Shown here: piece after piece, positions 9,286 to 17,345 of the stretch
How the letters are laid out: each line of letters begins with the position of its first letter
How positions within the stretch are numbered: the first letter of the stretch is position 1
DNA from: Streptomyces chryseus
GTDB lineage: Bacteria > Actinomycetota > Actinomycetes > Streptomycetales > Streptomycetaceae
Direction: 5' to 3'
Assembly: GCF_014650755.1 (NCBI RefSeq)
Contig: NZ_BMVO01000034.1
Span: forward strand, 1 to 43,617
DNA length: 43,617 bases
Position numbers and translations under genes: made by a program
The notes under the pieces: generated by a model
Seen by the model: the letters and a program-made list of their open reading frames with translations, nothing else
What the model was told of the DNA's origin: nothing
Databases searched by the model: none

Positions 9286-10110
9286 GCCTGTCCTCGGCTC
9301 TCTCACGGCTGGGGTGAAACGCAGATAGAGCATCGGACCTGAGGGCCCCGGCGGGCATCTTCGTAAGTGCTGTGTTATGAGGTTTCCGGGCACGCTGAGC
9401 TCAGTTCACCGACACAGTGCCCGGAGCGGACTCCCAGCAGGACACCGCGGTCGCAGAGGCTCTACGCCTCTCTCAACGCATTGGGGACACACACCGGCCG
9501 ACACCGGCCGCGACCGGCCCGCAATCCAAGAGATGCCCGGCCCCGGCCCCAGACCACATCGTGAAGCCCATGGGCGATGCCGACGACAACACGATCCGGG
9601 TCACCGGCGACAGCGGCTGGCGACGGCACGCCCCCTGCGGGCCGTCGGTGTGAACGTCGTCCTCCCCGACCACGCCGCGGAACGGCTGGACAGGGGCAAC
9701 CGGGTGCCGACCGTGCCGACCGGCGTGTCCGTCACCGGCATGACCAGCCGGTTCGCCGATCACCCCCGGGCGGTCCTCGACCGCCCGGGGGGCGCGGCCA
9801 GGGCCGCCGTGCTCAACCTGGTCGGCGCCCTGGCCCCGGCGGGGACCTGGCGACCCCGGGAATCCGGGGCAACACCGCGATCCGAAGGCCGCCCCCACAC
9901 CGAGATGCTCGACGCGATCACCGGCTCGTAGCAGGTCCGGGAGCTCTTTCGCTCCGACGTCACGCTCACCCGCTCGGCCCCCTTTCAACCCGGGCGGCTG
10001 ACCGGACCGGTCCGCCCGGCCCCCGGCGACCGCCCCACACCCCAGAACCCCGGAAACCCCGGAACCGCAGACTCCGACATCCCCAGCACGACCCCCAGGA
10101 GGTGGGCAAG
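9286..10110. other. 0.8-kb gap, probably degenerate
   Basis: Frames are open across this stretch but the text is mostly Arg/Pro/Gly-rich. A short piece, 'NTIRVTGDSGW' followed in another frame by 'VGVNVVLPDHAAERLD', hints at a decayed nucleotide-binding protein, but not well enough to name it. The last 15 bases carry the AGGAGG ribosome site of the next gene. Confidence 0.45.
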
Positions 10111-11580
10111 ATGCCCCAGGAAACACCCCGGCCGGCGGCCGACGGCGACCCGACCCGCGCCGTCGTGCTGGGCGCCAGCATCGCCGGGCTGTTCGCGGCC
10201 CGTGTGCTCGCCGAGGCCTACGACGAGGTCCTGGTCGTCGACCGGGACACGGTCACCGGCGTCGACGGCCCGCGCCGCGGACGTCCCCAGGGCAAGCACA
10301 TCAACGCCATGCACGTGCGCGGCCGGGTGGTGATGGAAGAGCTCTACCCCGGCATCACCGACCAACTCATCGCAGACGGCACCCCGGTCGGCGACTACTC
10401 CGGCTCGGTCCGCTGGTACTTCCGCGGCCGCCCGGTCAAGCGCGCCGACATCGGCTACATCGCGGTGCCGGCTTCGGCGCCGCTGATGGAGCGCCGGATC
10501 CGCGAACGCACGGCCGAGTTGGCGAACGTCCGGTTCGTCGAACGCTGCGACATCCTGGGCCTGATCGCCACCGCCGACCACGCGCAGGTGACGGGGGTCA
10601 AGGTCCAAAGGAGCGGCACGCCCGGCGAGACGATCGCGGCCGACTTGGTGGTCGACGCGACCGGGCGCGGCTCGCGCACCCCGGGGTGGCTTGAGGCAAT
10701 GGGCTACCCGCGCGTCGAGGAGGAGCGGACCAACATCGGGCTGGGCTACGTCACCCAGAACTACAAGATGAAGGCCGACCCCTACGACGGCGACCTCGCG
10801 ATCATCGCTGTCGCCTCCCCCGACGTCCCGCGCGGCGTCATCTTCACCAAGACCGAAGGCGACACGACCCTGATGACCGTCTACGGCATCCTCGGCGACC
10901 ACCCGCCGACAGACCAGCAGGGGCTGTACGGGTTCGTCAAGCGCCTGCCGGTCCCGGACATCCACGAGGCGCTGAAACACGCCGAGCCGCTGGACGAGCC
11001 GGTCGCCTTCCGGTTCCCCACCACACAGCGCCGCCGGTACGAGCGGATGGGCCGGTTCCCGGCCGGCCTGTTGGTCATCGGTGACGCGGTGTCCTGCTTC
11101 AACCCGGTCTACGCGCAGGGCATGACGGTTGCGGCGCTGTCCGCCCTCACCCTGCGCAGCCACCTCCACTCCGGTGCCACGCCGGACGCGCGGCAGTACT
11201 TCCGCGACCTGGCGCGCGACGTCATCGACCCGCCGTGGGAGATGACACGCACCGTCGACCTGGGCTTCGACGGCGTCGAGGGCAAGCGGGACCTCAAGCT
11301 GCGCATAGGCCAGCGCTACCTGGCGATGGTCCAGGTAGCGGCGACCCGCGACCGCTCCGTGACCCGCGGGTACATGCGCGCCGCCGGGATGCTCGACCGG
11401 CCGGAGCAGCTGATGCGCCCCGGCATGATCGTCCGGGTCCTGCTGAACGCGCTGCGCGGCCCGGCCGGGCCCGCCGCCGTGCCCCCGGCCGTGGCCGACA
11501 CCCCCCCCGAGCCGGCCGGTACCCCACTGACCGGGTCCGGCGACCGGATCAGCCCAGCAGATCCCGACCCCGACGAGTAA
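10111..11580 (+). CDS. FAD-dependent monooxygenase, LasC/MonCI epoxidase-like
   Basis: A 489-residue flavoprotein. The N-terminal dinucleotide fold reads 'AVVLGASIAGLFAARVLAEA' (a G-x-S-x-x-G variant) with acidic D44 closing the second strand ('VLVVDRD'). 'RRGRPQGKHINAMHVRG' and the second FAD motif 'GDAVSCFNPVYAQGMTVAAL' follow. The G-D-A-x-x-x-F-N-P-V-Y-x-Q-G-M pattern is shared with polyether epoxidases such as LasC and MonCI and many uncharacterised relatives. It lacks the W-x-W-x-I-P motif of flavin halogenases, so it is not an SgcC3-type halogenase. ATG 10111 follows AGGAGG at about 7 nt; the frame is open further upstream without coding character. Epoxidation or hydroxylation of a pathway intermediate is inferred. 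Confidence 0.85.
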   Translation: MPQETPRPAADGDPTRAVVLGASIAGLFAARVLAEAYDEVLVVDRDTVTGVDGPRRGRPQGKHINAMHVRGRVVMEELYPGITDQLIADGTPVGDYSGSVRWYFRGRPVKRADIGYIAVPASAPLMERRIRERTAELANVRFVERCDILGLIATADHAQVTGVKVQRSGTPGETIAADLVVDATGRGSRTPGWLEAMGYPRVEEERTNIGLGYVTQNYKMKADPYDGDLAIIAVASPDVPRGVIFTKTEGDTTLMTVYGILGDHPPTDQQGLYGFVKRLPVPDIHEALKHAEPLDEPVAFRFPTTQRRRYERMGRFPAGLLVIGDAVSCFNPVYAQGMTVAALSALTLRSHLHSGATPDARQYFRDLARDVIDPPWEMTRTVDLGFDGVEGKRDLKLRIGQRYLAMVQVAATRDRSVTRGYMRAAGMLDRPEQLMRPGMIVRVLLNALRGPAGPAAVPPAVADTPPEPAGTPLTGSGDRISPADPDPDE

Positions 11581-12439
11581 TGAGGACAAGAGCCCGTGAC
11601 CCTGATGAGGATTGGGACATCGGCGGACGCGGCATCGGCCGTGCACGACTGGGCTTTTCGCGGGCACGGCGCGCCACGTGACGCCGCCGTCGGCCAAGGG
11701 GAGCTTCGATACCCTGCGCCCACTTCGTCGGCAGCGGGGCGGCTGGGTCCACGGCCTATTCGATGGCGGCAGGGACACCTTCACGGCGATCAGCAACGAC
11801 GCGTGGGAGTGGCGGAGGACGTGGATGCGCGGCCGACTGACCAGGCCGTACTTCTCAGCGGCCGGCTCGGCCGTGGATATCCGGCGCAGGCGCCGGAAGG
11901 CACCGGGGTCCCACTCGCCGCCTTCGGGGCCGCTGAGGTCCGGCGTCGTGCCGAGGGGCTGGCTCCCGATGCCGAGGATCCGGGTGGACGGCATGGACCT
12001 GCCCGGCGTCACCGCGCGGCACGGTGCCGCCATGGTGCTTGCCCCCGGCTGGTGCCGACGTTCCGTCAGGGCCCGCTCTGCGCCGGTTCGCCGGGCTGCG
12101 CGGAACCCTGTGCGCTGCTCGTTGACCGGCTATTGCTCCCGCAGGCCGGGCGAGATGGCAGTTCAGGAGATGCTGCGCAGTCGCCGCGGCTGCGAAAGTC
12201 GAACCCGAGGGTGTCAGGACTCGGGAGGGGTAATGGGAAAAGTCACCACGTTGCCGCGAACCGAGCCGCCGAGCCGCGGCTGAGCGCGGCCTGTTGGCGA
12301 GGGCCGATGCGCAGTCGTCGGAGGATCAGCGGCGGCTCAGCGTTGAGGTTCTCGGATCGCTGTGCGGATCGGGTCTGCCGCGGACGCGGGTGCCGAAACG
12401 GGTCCGGGCCCGCCTCGGCCACGGCGCGGTGATCCGAGG
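11581..12439. other. gap holding an integrase relic
   Basis: No intact gene. The only recognisable content is the tyrosine-recombinase fragment on the minus strand at 11764-11913, listed separately. Confidence 0.5.
11764..11913 (-). pseudogene. tyrosine recombinase (integrase) fragment
   Basis: The minus-strand frame contains 'RPRIHVLRHSHASLLIAVKV'. It closely follows the conserved H-D-L-R-H-[ST]-H-A-S box of phage-type integrases, which usually reads R-P-R-I-H-D-L-R-H-S-H-A-S-W-L-I. The preceding 28 residues are compatible with the region before that box. The following G-H-x-S-x-x-x-T and catalytic Tyr region is absent. It is a relic of an integrative element. Confidence 0.5.
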
Positions 12440-12624
12440 GTGAAGGAAGCCGCCGATCTGTCGGCTGGTGCCGGCGGCACGTCGTTGCAGCTTGATGTGC
12501 CGATCGCGCGGATCGAGCGGGACACCAAGGCGCTGAACCTGCACGCGATCATGCACCAGACACGAACTTCGAACTGTACGGGCGGGTGGCCTGCGGGCAC
12601 GCCCCCAACACCCAATACCTCTGA
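12440..12624 (+). pseudogene. C-terminal remnant of an acyl-CoA dehydrogenase-type monooxygenase
   Basis: The frame reads 'DVPIARIERDTKALNLHAIM', closely matching 'DVPIQRIERDVQTLNLHAIM' in the intact gene at 1694-2884. A one-base deletion near 12556 shifts the frame; reading on gives 'TNFELYGRVACGHAPNTQYL' and a TGA at 12622, matching the intact C-terminus (TNLELYGRIMCGLAPNTQYL). Only the last 60 or so residues remain. It ends 21 nt before the start of the carrier protein gene, so the complete gene probably once preceded the carrier protein in the same operon. Confidence 0.85.
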
Positions 12625-12645
12625 AACGCAGTGAGGAGCAGTGAC

Positions 12646-12900
12646 ATGACCACTCAGCAGCCGTCGGCCACCGCGGACATCGCCCAGCGGGTCGCCGCCA
12701 TCTGGGCCGAAGTCCTGGGCCCGGGCTCCGATCGGCCCGGCGCCACGTTCGTCGAGCTCAACGGACAGTCCATCGCCGCCGTGCGGATCGCCGCGGGGGT
12801 CGAGGAGCAACTGGGCATCACGCTCGACATCGGCGACCTGTTCGAGGACCCGGACCTGGAGACCCTCACCCGGGGCATACTGGCCCGCATCGAGGAGTGA
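12646..12900 (+). CDS. free-standing peptidyl/acyl carrier protein
   Basis: An 84-residue carrier protein. 'AAIWAEVLG' opens helix 1. The phosphopantetheine site is S42 in 'FVELNGQSIAAVRI', a variant of the usual G-G-x-S-L, and 'DIGDLFEDPDLETLTRGI' forms helices 3 and 4. It should carry an aminoacyl or acyl group as a thioester after 4'-phosphopantetheinylation. The start is ATG 12646 with GAGGAG about 10 nt upstream. The stop (12898-12900) abuts or overlaps the next gene, a dioxygenase, so the two are co-translated and the dioxygenase may act on the carrier-bound substrate. By analogy with SgcC2 it may carry beta-tyrosine. No carrier-specific transferase (Sfp type) is in the window. Confidence 0.9.
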   Translation: MTTQQPSATADIAQRVAAIWAEVLGPGSDRPGATFVELNGQSIAAVRIAAGVEEQLGITLDIGDLFEDPDLETLTRGILARIEE

Positions 12901-12905
12901 GTGGG

Positions 12906-13787
12906 ATGGCCGAACTGACCCACGTCAACCCTGCCACCTCGCTCGACGAAGTCGTCGAAATCCTGGAACGCGACGGAGCGGTGATCGTCGAGAACTTCGT
13001 CGATTCCGAGACGCTCGCCGCGCTCCGGGCGGACCTCGAACTCGGTCTCGAGGCGGCCGGCTACAGCGAGAGCGGCTACGACGGGAAGAAGACCAAGCGG
13101 CTGTCCAGTCTGTTCCAGCGGTCGCCGCGCCAGATGACCAGCGTGGTCCTCCAACCGCAGTTCCTCGGCGCGGCCCGGCGCCTGCTGCAGCAGACCACGC
13201 ACATGTGGATCGGCAAGCTCCGCATGGAGGTGACTCCGAGCATCCAGATCAGCTTCACCCAGGCGATAAGAATCGATCCGGGCCAGGGCCGGCAGCCGTT
13301 GCACCGCGACGACGCGATGCATCTGTGGCGGCATCCGGGGCCGCCGTGCCGGCTGCAGCTGATGCTGGCGATGACTGACTTCACCCGCGCCAACGGCGCG
13401 ACCCTGGTCATCCCCGGCAGTCACCAATGGGACGACGAGCGGGCCCCCGCCTACGCCGAGGCGGTTCCGGCGGTCATGCCCGCCGGATCCGCCCTGCTCT
13501 GGCCGGGCGGGGTCTACCACGGCGGCGGCGCCAACACCACGGACTCGCCGCGCTACAGCCTCTCCGTCGCGCTCGACCTGGGCAACCTGCGGCAGGAGGA
13601 GAACCAGTATCTCGCCGTCTCCCGGGAAACCGTGCTGACCCTGCCGGAGGAGGTGCAGCGGCTGCTCGGCTGGGACCGTTGCCCGCCCGGCCTCGGTCAG
13701 GTCGAGACGCAGGACCCGCACCTGCTGCTGGAGCAGTCACAGCAGGAGCTCGCCACCAGGCCACGCGGTGCCAATCCGCTGACGTAG
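12906..13787 (+). CDS. phytanoyl-CoA dioxygenase-family Fe(II)/2OG oxygenase
   Basis: A 293-residue non-heme iron oxygenase. The iron triad is visible: H133 and D135 in 'PLHRDDAMHLW' and distal H205 in 'GGVYHGGGANTT'. R216 in 'SPRYSLSVAL' probably binds 2-oxoglutarate. An intact H-x-D marks it as a hydroxylase or desaturase rather than a halogenase of this fold, which would have H-x-G/A. A GTG at 12897 overlaps the carrier protein stop, but GAGGAG at 12892-12897 is spaced 8 nt from ATG 12906, so the ATG is preferred. Placement directly after a carrier protein suggests oxidation of a carrier-tethered amino acid. It is followed by a strong terminator. Confidence 0.88.
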   Translation: MAELTHVNPATSLDEVVEILERDGAVIVENFVDSETLAALRADLELGLEAAGYSESGYDGKKTKRLSSLFQRSPRQMTSVVLQPQFLGAARRLLQQTTHMWIGKLRMEVTPSIQISFTQAIRIDPGQGRQPLHRDDAMHLWRHPGPPCRLQLMLAMTDFTRANGATLVIPGSHQWDDERAPAYAEAVPAVMPAGSALLWPGGVYHGGGANTTDSPRYSLSVALDLGNLRQEENQYLAVSRETVLTLPEEVQRLLGWDRCPPGLGQVETQDPHLLLEQSQQELATRPRGANPLT

Positions 13788-13803
13788 GGGTCGTGAGCCG
13801 AAA

Positions 13804-13843
13804 GCAGCCGGTGCGCCGTCGCGGAAGCGGGCGCACCGGCTGC
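13804..13843 (+). terminator. terminator after the PCP-dioxygenase unit
   Basis: A perfect 14-bp stem (13804-13817 with 13830-13843), 12-nt loop, starts 17 nt after the dioxygenase stop codon. The stretch from 13844 to 14207 holds nothing I recognise. Confidence 0.85.
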
Positions 13844-14207
13844 GGCGTTTACCGGGCGGCGCAAGTGCAACTCCTCGGCGCGGGCGGCAGCCTGGACGGC
13901 CTGCCCTCCAGCGCGGCGACCAGGCCGTCAAGATCGCCGCTCGTGCCGCGGCCGTCGCCTCCTCGCGCCGGCGCCCGCCGGCCTGTCCTCCGCCGCCCGC
14001 TGGGCCGGGGAGCGGACCGCGCCCTGGTGGCGCCGGGAGGCGAGGAAGGGCCGGAGCAGTCCCCCCTGCACGGCGCGCAGGCCGCCGGGGCAGCCGTTGC
14101 CCATGACGACAACCTCAACCATGGGCAACGCCGACGACCTGCCCGAAGCTGTGCACTCGCGCCATCTCATGACGCCGTATCAGCGCAGGGAGGGACCTGC
14201 TGCCCTC

Positions 14208-15710
14208 TCAACGCAGGCGGACGGACAACCCGTGGTGGAACACGTCGAGCGGGTCATAGACCCGCTTCACGCGTTGCAACCGGGCGTAGTTGTTCTTGAA
14301 ATACAGCACAGACCAGTCGATCCCCGATGTGTTCCACTCGGGATCGGCCAGGTCGGTGTCGGGGTAGCCGATGTAGGAGCCGTCGTTGGTGTCGTCCGGG
14401 ACCGGCACGCCGCCGGAGTGCGCGTAGACGTCCCGGTAGTACGCGCGCACCCAGGCCAGGTGGCGCTCGTCGTCGGCCGGGTCGGTCCAGGAACCGGTGC
14501 TGTAGGAGGCCTTGAGGATGCAGTCGCGCTGCGCCACCGCGGTGGCGTCCGGGGCGACGGCGTTCACCTTGCCACCGAAACCGGTCAGAACCAGGCAGCC
14601 CATGGGATTCTCGTAATCCGACGACGACAGATGCCGGTGGATCGCCGTGATCTGCGCGTCGGAGAACCCGCGCCGCAGATAGCCCGCCTTGTTCTTGTAC
14701 CGGCCCTGCGGATCGCTGGGCCAGCTGTAGGACGGCAGCCAGGTGTCCAGCCACGGGGAGGTCTCAGAGGTCACCGACATCGGCTCGGCGTCGATTCCGC
14801 AGGTGACCGCCGCGGTGTGGGCTTCGAGGACCCCGGCCGCATCCGGTGCGTCGTCGGGGATCACCGAGGTCAGGATGAACATGGTGCCGGAGCGGTGGGT
14901 GATGATCAGGTTGCTCCACAACGCCGCGGCCGGTGCGCCCGGCTCGCTGTTCTCCTCGTACCAGGTGCAGTAGTTGCGCAGCAGGGTGCGGAAGTCGGCG
15001 TCCGAGATCGCGTCCCAGGACCACATGGTGTCGCGGCGCAGCACCGCTCGCGGCGCGCGGGGGAGCTGCCGGGCCGGGTCGCCGTCCGGCGTCCCCGGCG
15101 TGCGCAGCCAGTACTTCGTGACCACGCCGAAGCTGCCGCCCCCGCCGCCGGTGTGCGCCCACCACAGATCGTGGTGCGGGTCGTCGGGCTGGTCGGTGCC
15201 CACCACGGTCCGGGCCCGGCCGTCCGCGCCGACGACGACCGCCTCGACCGCCGTGACGTGGTCCACCACCAGGCCGTCGCGCCGGGACAACGGACCGTAG
15301 CCGCCGGCCGCGATGTGCCCGCCGACGGCCACCTCGAAGCAGGTGCCGGCCGGGATGGTCACGCCCCAGCCGTCGTGCAGTGCGCGGTAGACGTGGTCCA
15401 GCCGCGCTCCGGGCTCCATCACGAAGGCGTCGCGCCCGGCGTCGTGGCCGACGTGGTTCAGCGCGGACAGGTCGACGAGCACCTTCACGTCCGGATGCGC
15501 GGTGAAGTCCTCGAAGCAGTGGCCGCCGCTGCGCACGGCGATTCGTCGGCCGGCGTCCACGGCCGCCTGGACTGCGGCCTGCACGTCGGCGGCATCGGTG
15601 GCGAGCCGGACCTCGTCGGGCCGGCCCACGAAGCGATGGTTGTAGCCCTCGACGAGGGCGGGGTAGCGGGGGTCGTCGCGGGTGACGACGGCGGCGGTCG
15701 TTTCCGTCAT
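14208..15710 (-). CDS. BBE-like FAD-linked oxidase with bicovalent-flavin residues
   Basis: A 500-residue flavoprotein of the VAO/berberine-bridge-enzyme family. The PCMH-type FAD domain contains H64 in 'VRSGGHCFED' and C124 in 'AGTCFEVAVGGHIAAGG'. Their spacing of 60 residues equals that of the two covalent FAD ligands in glucooligosaccharide oxidase, so bicovalent FAD is likely. The C-terminal substrate domain ends with the family signature 'YFKNNYARLQRVKRVYDP'. It should oxidise an alcohol, amine or C-C site with O2. ATG 15710 (MTETTAAV) follows GTGAGGAAGG; the 29-residue upstream extension is Arg-rich and unlikely. It is divergently oriented from the sigma-factor gene, 122 nt away. Confidence 0.9.
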   Translation of the reverse strand: MTETTAAVVTRDDPRYPALVEGYNHRFVGRPDEVRLATDAADVQAAVQAAVDAGRRIAVRSGGHCFEDFTAHPDVKVLVDLSALNHVGHDAGRDAFVMEPGARLDHVYRALHDGWGVTIPAGTCFEVAVGGHIAAGGYGPLSRRDGLVVDHVTAVEAVVVGADGRARTVVGTDQPDDPHHDLWWAHTGGGGGSFGVVTKYWLRTPGTPDGDPARQLPRAPRAVLRRDTMWSWDAISDADFRTLLRNYCTWYEENSEPGAPAAALWSNLIITHRSGTMFILTSVIPDDAPDAAGVLEAHTAAVTCGIDAEPMSVTSETSPWLDTWLPSYSWPSDPQGRYKNKAGYLRRGFSDAQITAIHRHLSSSDYENPMGCLVLTGFGGKVNAVAPDATAVAQRDCILKASYSTGSWTDPADDERHLAWVRAYYRDVYAHSGGVPVPDDTNDGSYIGYPDTDLADPEWNTSGIDWSVLYFKNNYARLQRVKRVYDPLDVFHHGLSVRLR

Positions 15711-15818
15711 GGCGGCCTTCCTCACTGGTTCGCGGTCTCTGCCCCGACCGTGCCACCGCCGGCGGGCGCCGGGCATCTCAACGTGTGCGCACTTCATCGG
15801 GCGGTCGGGTGCCCCGCA

Positions 15819-15830
15819 TATAGAATGAGC
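15819..15830 (+). promoter_or_regulatory. probable -10 element for a leaderless sigma-factor transcript
   Basis: TATAGAAT, an A/T-rich island in GC-rich DNA, fits a -10 box (TAGAAT at 15821-15826). A start site 7 nt downstream would fall on the GTG at 15833, so the mRNA would be leaderless. No clear ribosome site precedes the GTG, which agrees. A near-identical TATAGGAATGAGC is found at 36255-36267. Confidence 0.45.
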
Positions 15831-15832
15831 TG

Positions 15833-17101
15833 GTGCGTTCCGATCAACGTCTGGAAAGCCTGCTCGCGGAGCTGCGGCCCTCGGTCCTCGGCGCCCTGGT
15901 CCGGCGCCACGGGCAGTTCGACGGCTGTGAAGACGCGGTGCAGGAGGCGCTCGTAGCAGCTGCCACGCAGTGGCCGACCGAAGGCGTCCCGGACAACGCG
16001 CGAGCCTGGCTCCTGACCGTCGCCGGACGCCGCCTCACCGACTACTGGCGCAGCGACCGGGCCCGCCGCACCCGTGAGGTCACCGTCGCCTCGATGGCAC
16101 TGCCCGAGGCGTCAGTGGCCCCGGCCCCCGACGACGAAGACCTGGTCTCCGTCGACGACGACACCTTGATGCTCCTGTTCATGTGCTGCCACCCGGCGCT
16201 GACCCCGCCCTCACAGGTAGCACTGACCCTGCGCGCGGTCGGCGGGCTGACCACCGAGGAGATCGCCCGCGCCTTCATGGTCCCGCAGGCCTCGATGAGC
16301 CGCCGCATCTCCCGCGCCAAGCAGCAGATCAAGGACGCCGGCATGACCTTCCGTATGCCGCCGGAACCCGAACGCCCCGAACGCACCCGCGCGGTCCTAC
16401 ACGTCCTCTACCTCATCTTCAACGAGGGATACACCGCCACCGCCGGACCCGACCTGCTGCGCCCGGACCTGACCGCCGAAGCCATCCGGCTCACCCGCCA
16501 GGCCCACCGCGTCCTGCCCTACAACGGCGAGGTCGCCGGACTGCTGGCGTTGATGCTTCTCACCGAAGCACGCCGCCCAGCCCGCACCCTGGCCGACGGC
16601 ACCCTTGTCCCGATGGCCGAGCAGGACCGCTCCCAGTGGAACGGCGACCTCGCCGAGGAGGGCCTGGCGCTGGTCGTCGAGGCACTGGCCCGCCCCGGCG
16701 TCGGCCTCTACCGCCTGCAGGCCGCCATCGCCGCGGTGCACGTCGAGACCCCGGAAGGCGGCGAGACCGACTGGCCGCAGATCCTGGCCCTGTACGACCT
16801 GCTGGAGCAGATCGCGCCCGGCTCGGCGGTGCGCCTGAACCGCGCGGTGGCGATGGCGATGGTCAAGGGCCCCCGCGAGGGCCTGCGACTGCTGGAGCCG
16901 CTGGAGCAGGATCGTTGGATGACCGGCAGCCACCGGCTCAGCGCGGTGCGGGCGTACCTGCTGGAGATGGACGGCGGTCTGGACAGGGCACGAGAGGCGT
17001 ACCGGACCGCGGCACGGCAGGCCGCAAGTGGGCCGGAGCAGCGGTTCCTCATGGAGCAGGCGGAGCGGGTGGGGGCGGCTTTGGAGGACGGGGCGGGGTA
17101 G
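15833..17101 (+). CDS. ECF42-type RNA polymerase sigma factor
   Basis: A 422-residue sigma factor. Residues 1-75 form sigma region 2 ('FDGCEDAVQEALVAAATQWP', 'NARAWLLTVAGRRLTDYWR'). Residues about 110-170 form region 4 ('LTLRAVGGLTTEEIARAFMV', 'SMSRRISRAKQQIK'). A C-terminal extension of about 230 helical residues ('VLYLIFNEGYTAT', 'LLALMLLTEARRPAR') follows. This DUF6596/TPR-like extension and the length (around 400 residues instead of 200) are the hallmark of the ECF42 group. ECF42 genes are usually linked to DGPF/YCII genes, two of which occur in this window at 26327 and 35551. GTG 15833 is the start. No anti-sigma gene is adjacent, as expected for a group regulated through its own C-terminus. 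It is the only regulator seen here. Confidence 0.92.
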   Translation: MRSDQRLESLLAELRPSVLGALVRRHGQFDGCEDAVQEALVAAATQWPTEGVPDNARAWLLTVAGRRLTDYWRSDRARRTREVTVASMALPEASVAPAPDDEDLVSVDDDTLMLLFMCCHPALTPPSQVALTLRAVGGLTTEEIARAFMVPQASMSRRISRAKQQIKDAGMTFRMPPEPERPERTRAVLHVLYLIFNEGYTATAGPDLLRPDLTAEAIRLTRQAHRVLPYNGEVAGLLALMLLTEARRPARTLADGTLVPMAEQDRSQWNGDLAEEGLALVVEALARPGVGLYRLQAAIAAVHVETPEGGETDWPQILALYDLLEQIAPGSAVRLNRAVAMAMVKGPREGLRLLEPLEQDRWMTGSHRLSAVRAYLLEMDGGLDRAREAYRTAARQAASGPEQRFLMEQAERVGAALEDGAG

Positions 17102-17345
17102 GGGAGCGCGGCTGGTCGGGTGCTGGCGGACGGGCGACCGAGGCTGGCAACAGGTCACCGCGGGCTGACAACGGTGACCGGCAGCAGGCGAGCAGTTCCG
17201 GCTTGACCGGCACCGTGGTCCAGGCGACCGGGTCGAGCGTCTTCGAGCCTGCGCTGCGGTCGCTGAGCACTCTGACGGATGCTCGCGCGACTGGCCGGGT
17301 CGCACCCTGAGAAGCAGAGCCGCCCGGACCACTGAAGGGGACTTC

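Noticed and set aside
10111..11580. Possible SgcC3-type flavin halogenase
   Set aside because: The W-x-W-x-I-P halogenase motif is absent and the second FAD motif matches the epoxidase-like group instead.
9985..12033. 682-codon open frame on the minus strand
   Set aside because: It is mostly the antisense of the FAD monooxygenase, kept open by GC bias. Only its first part, before the gene end, carries the integrase-like text.
12906..13787. Possible non-heme iron halogenase
   Set aside because: The iron motif is H-R-D; halogenases of this fold have Gly or Ala at the third position.
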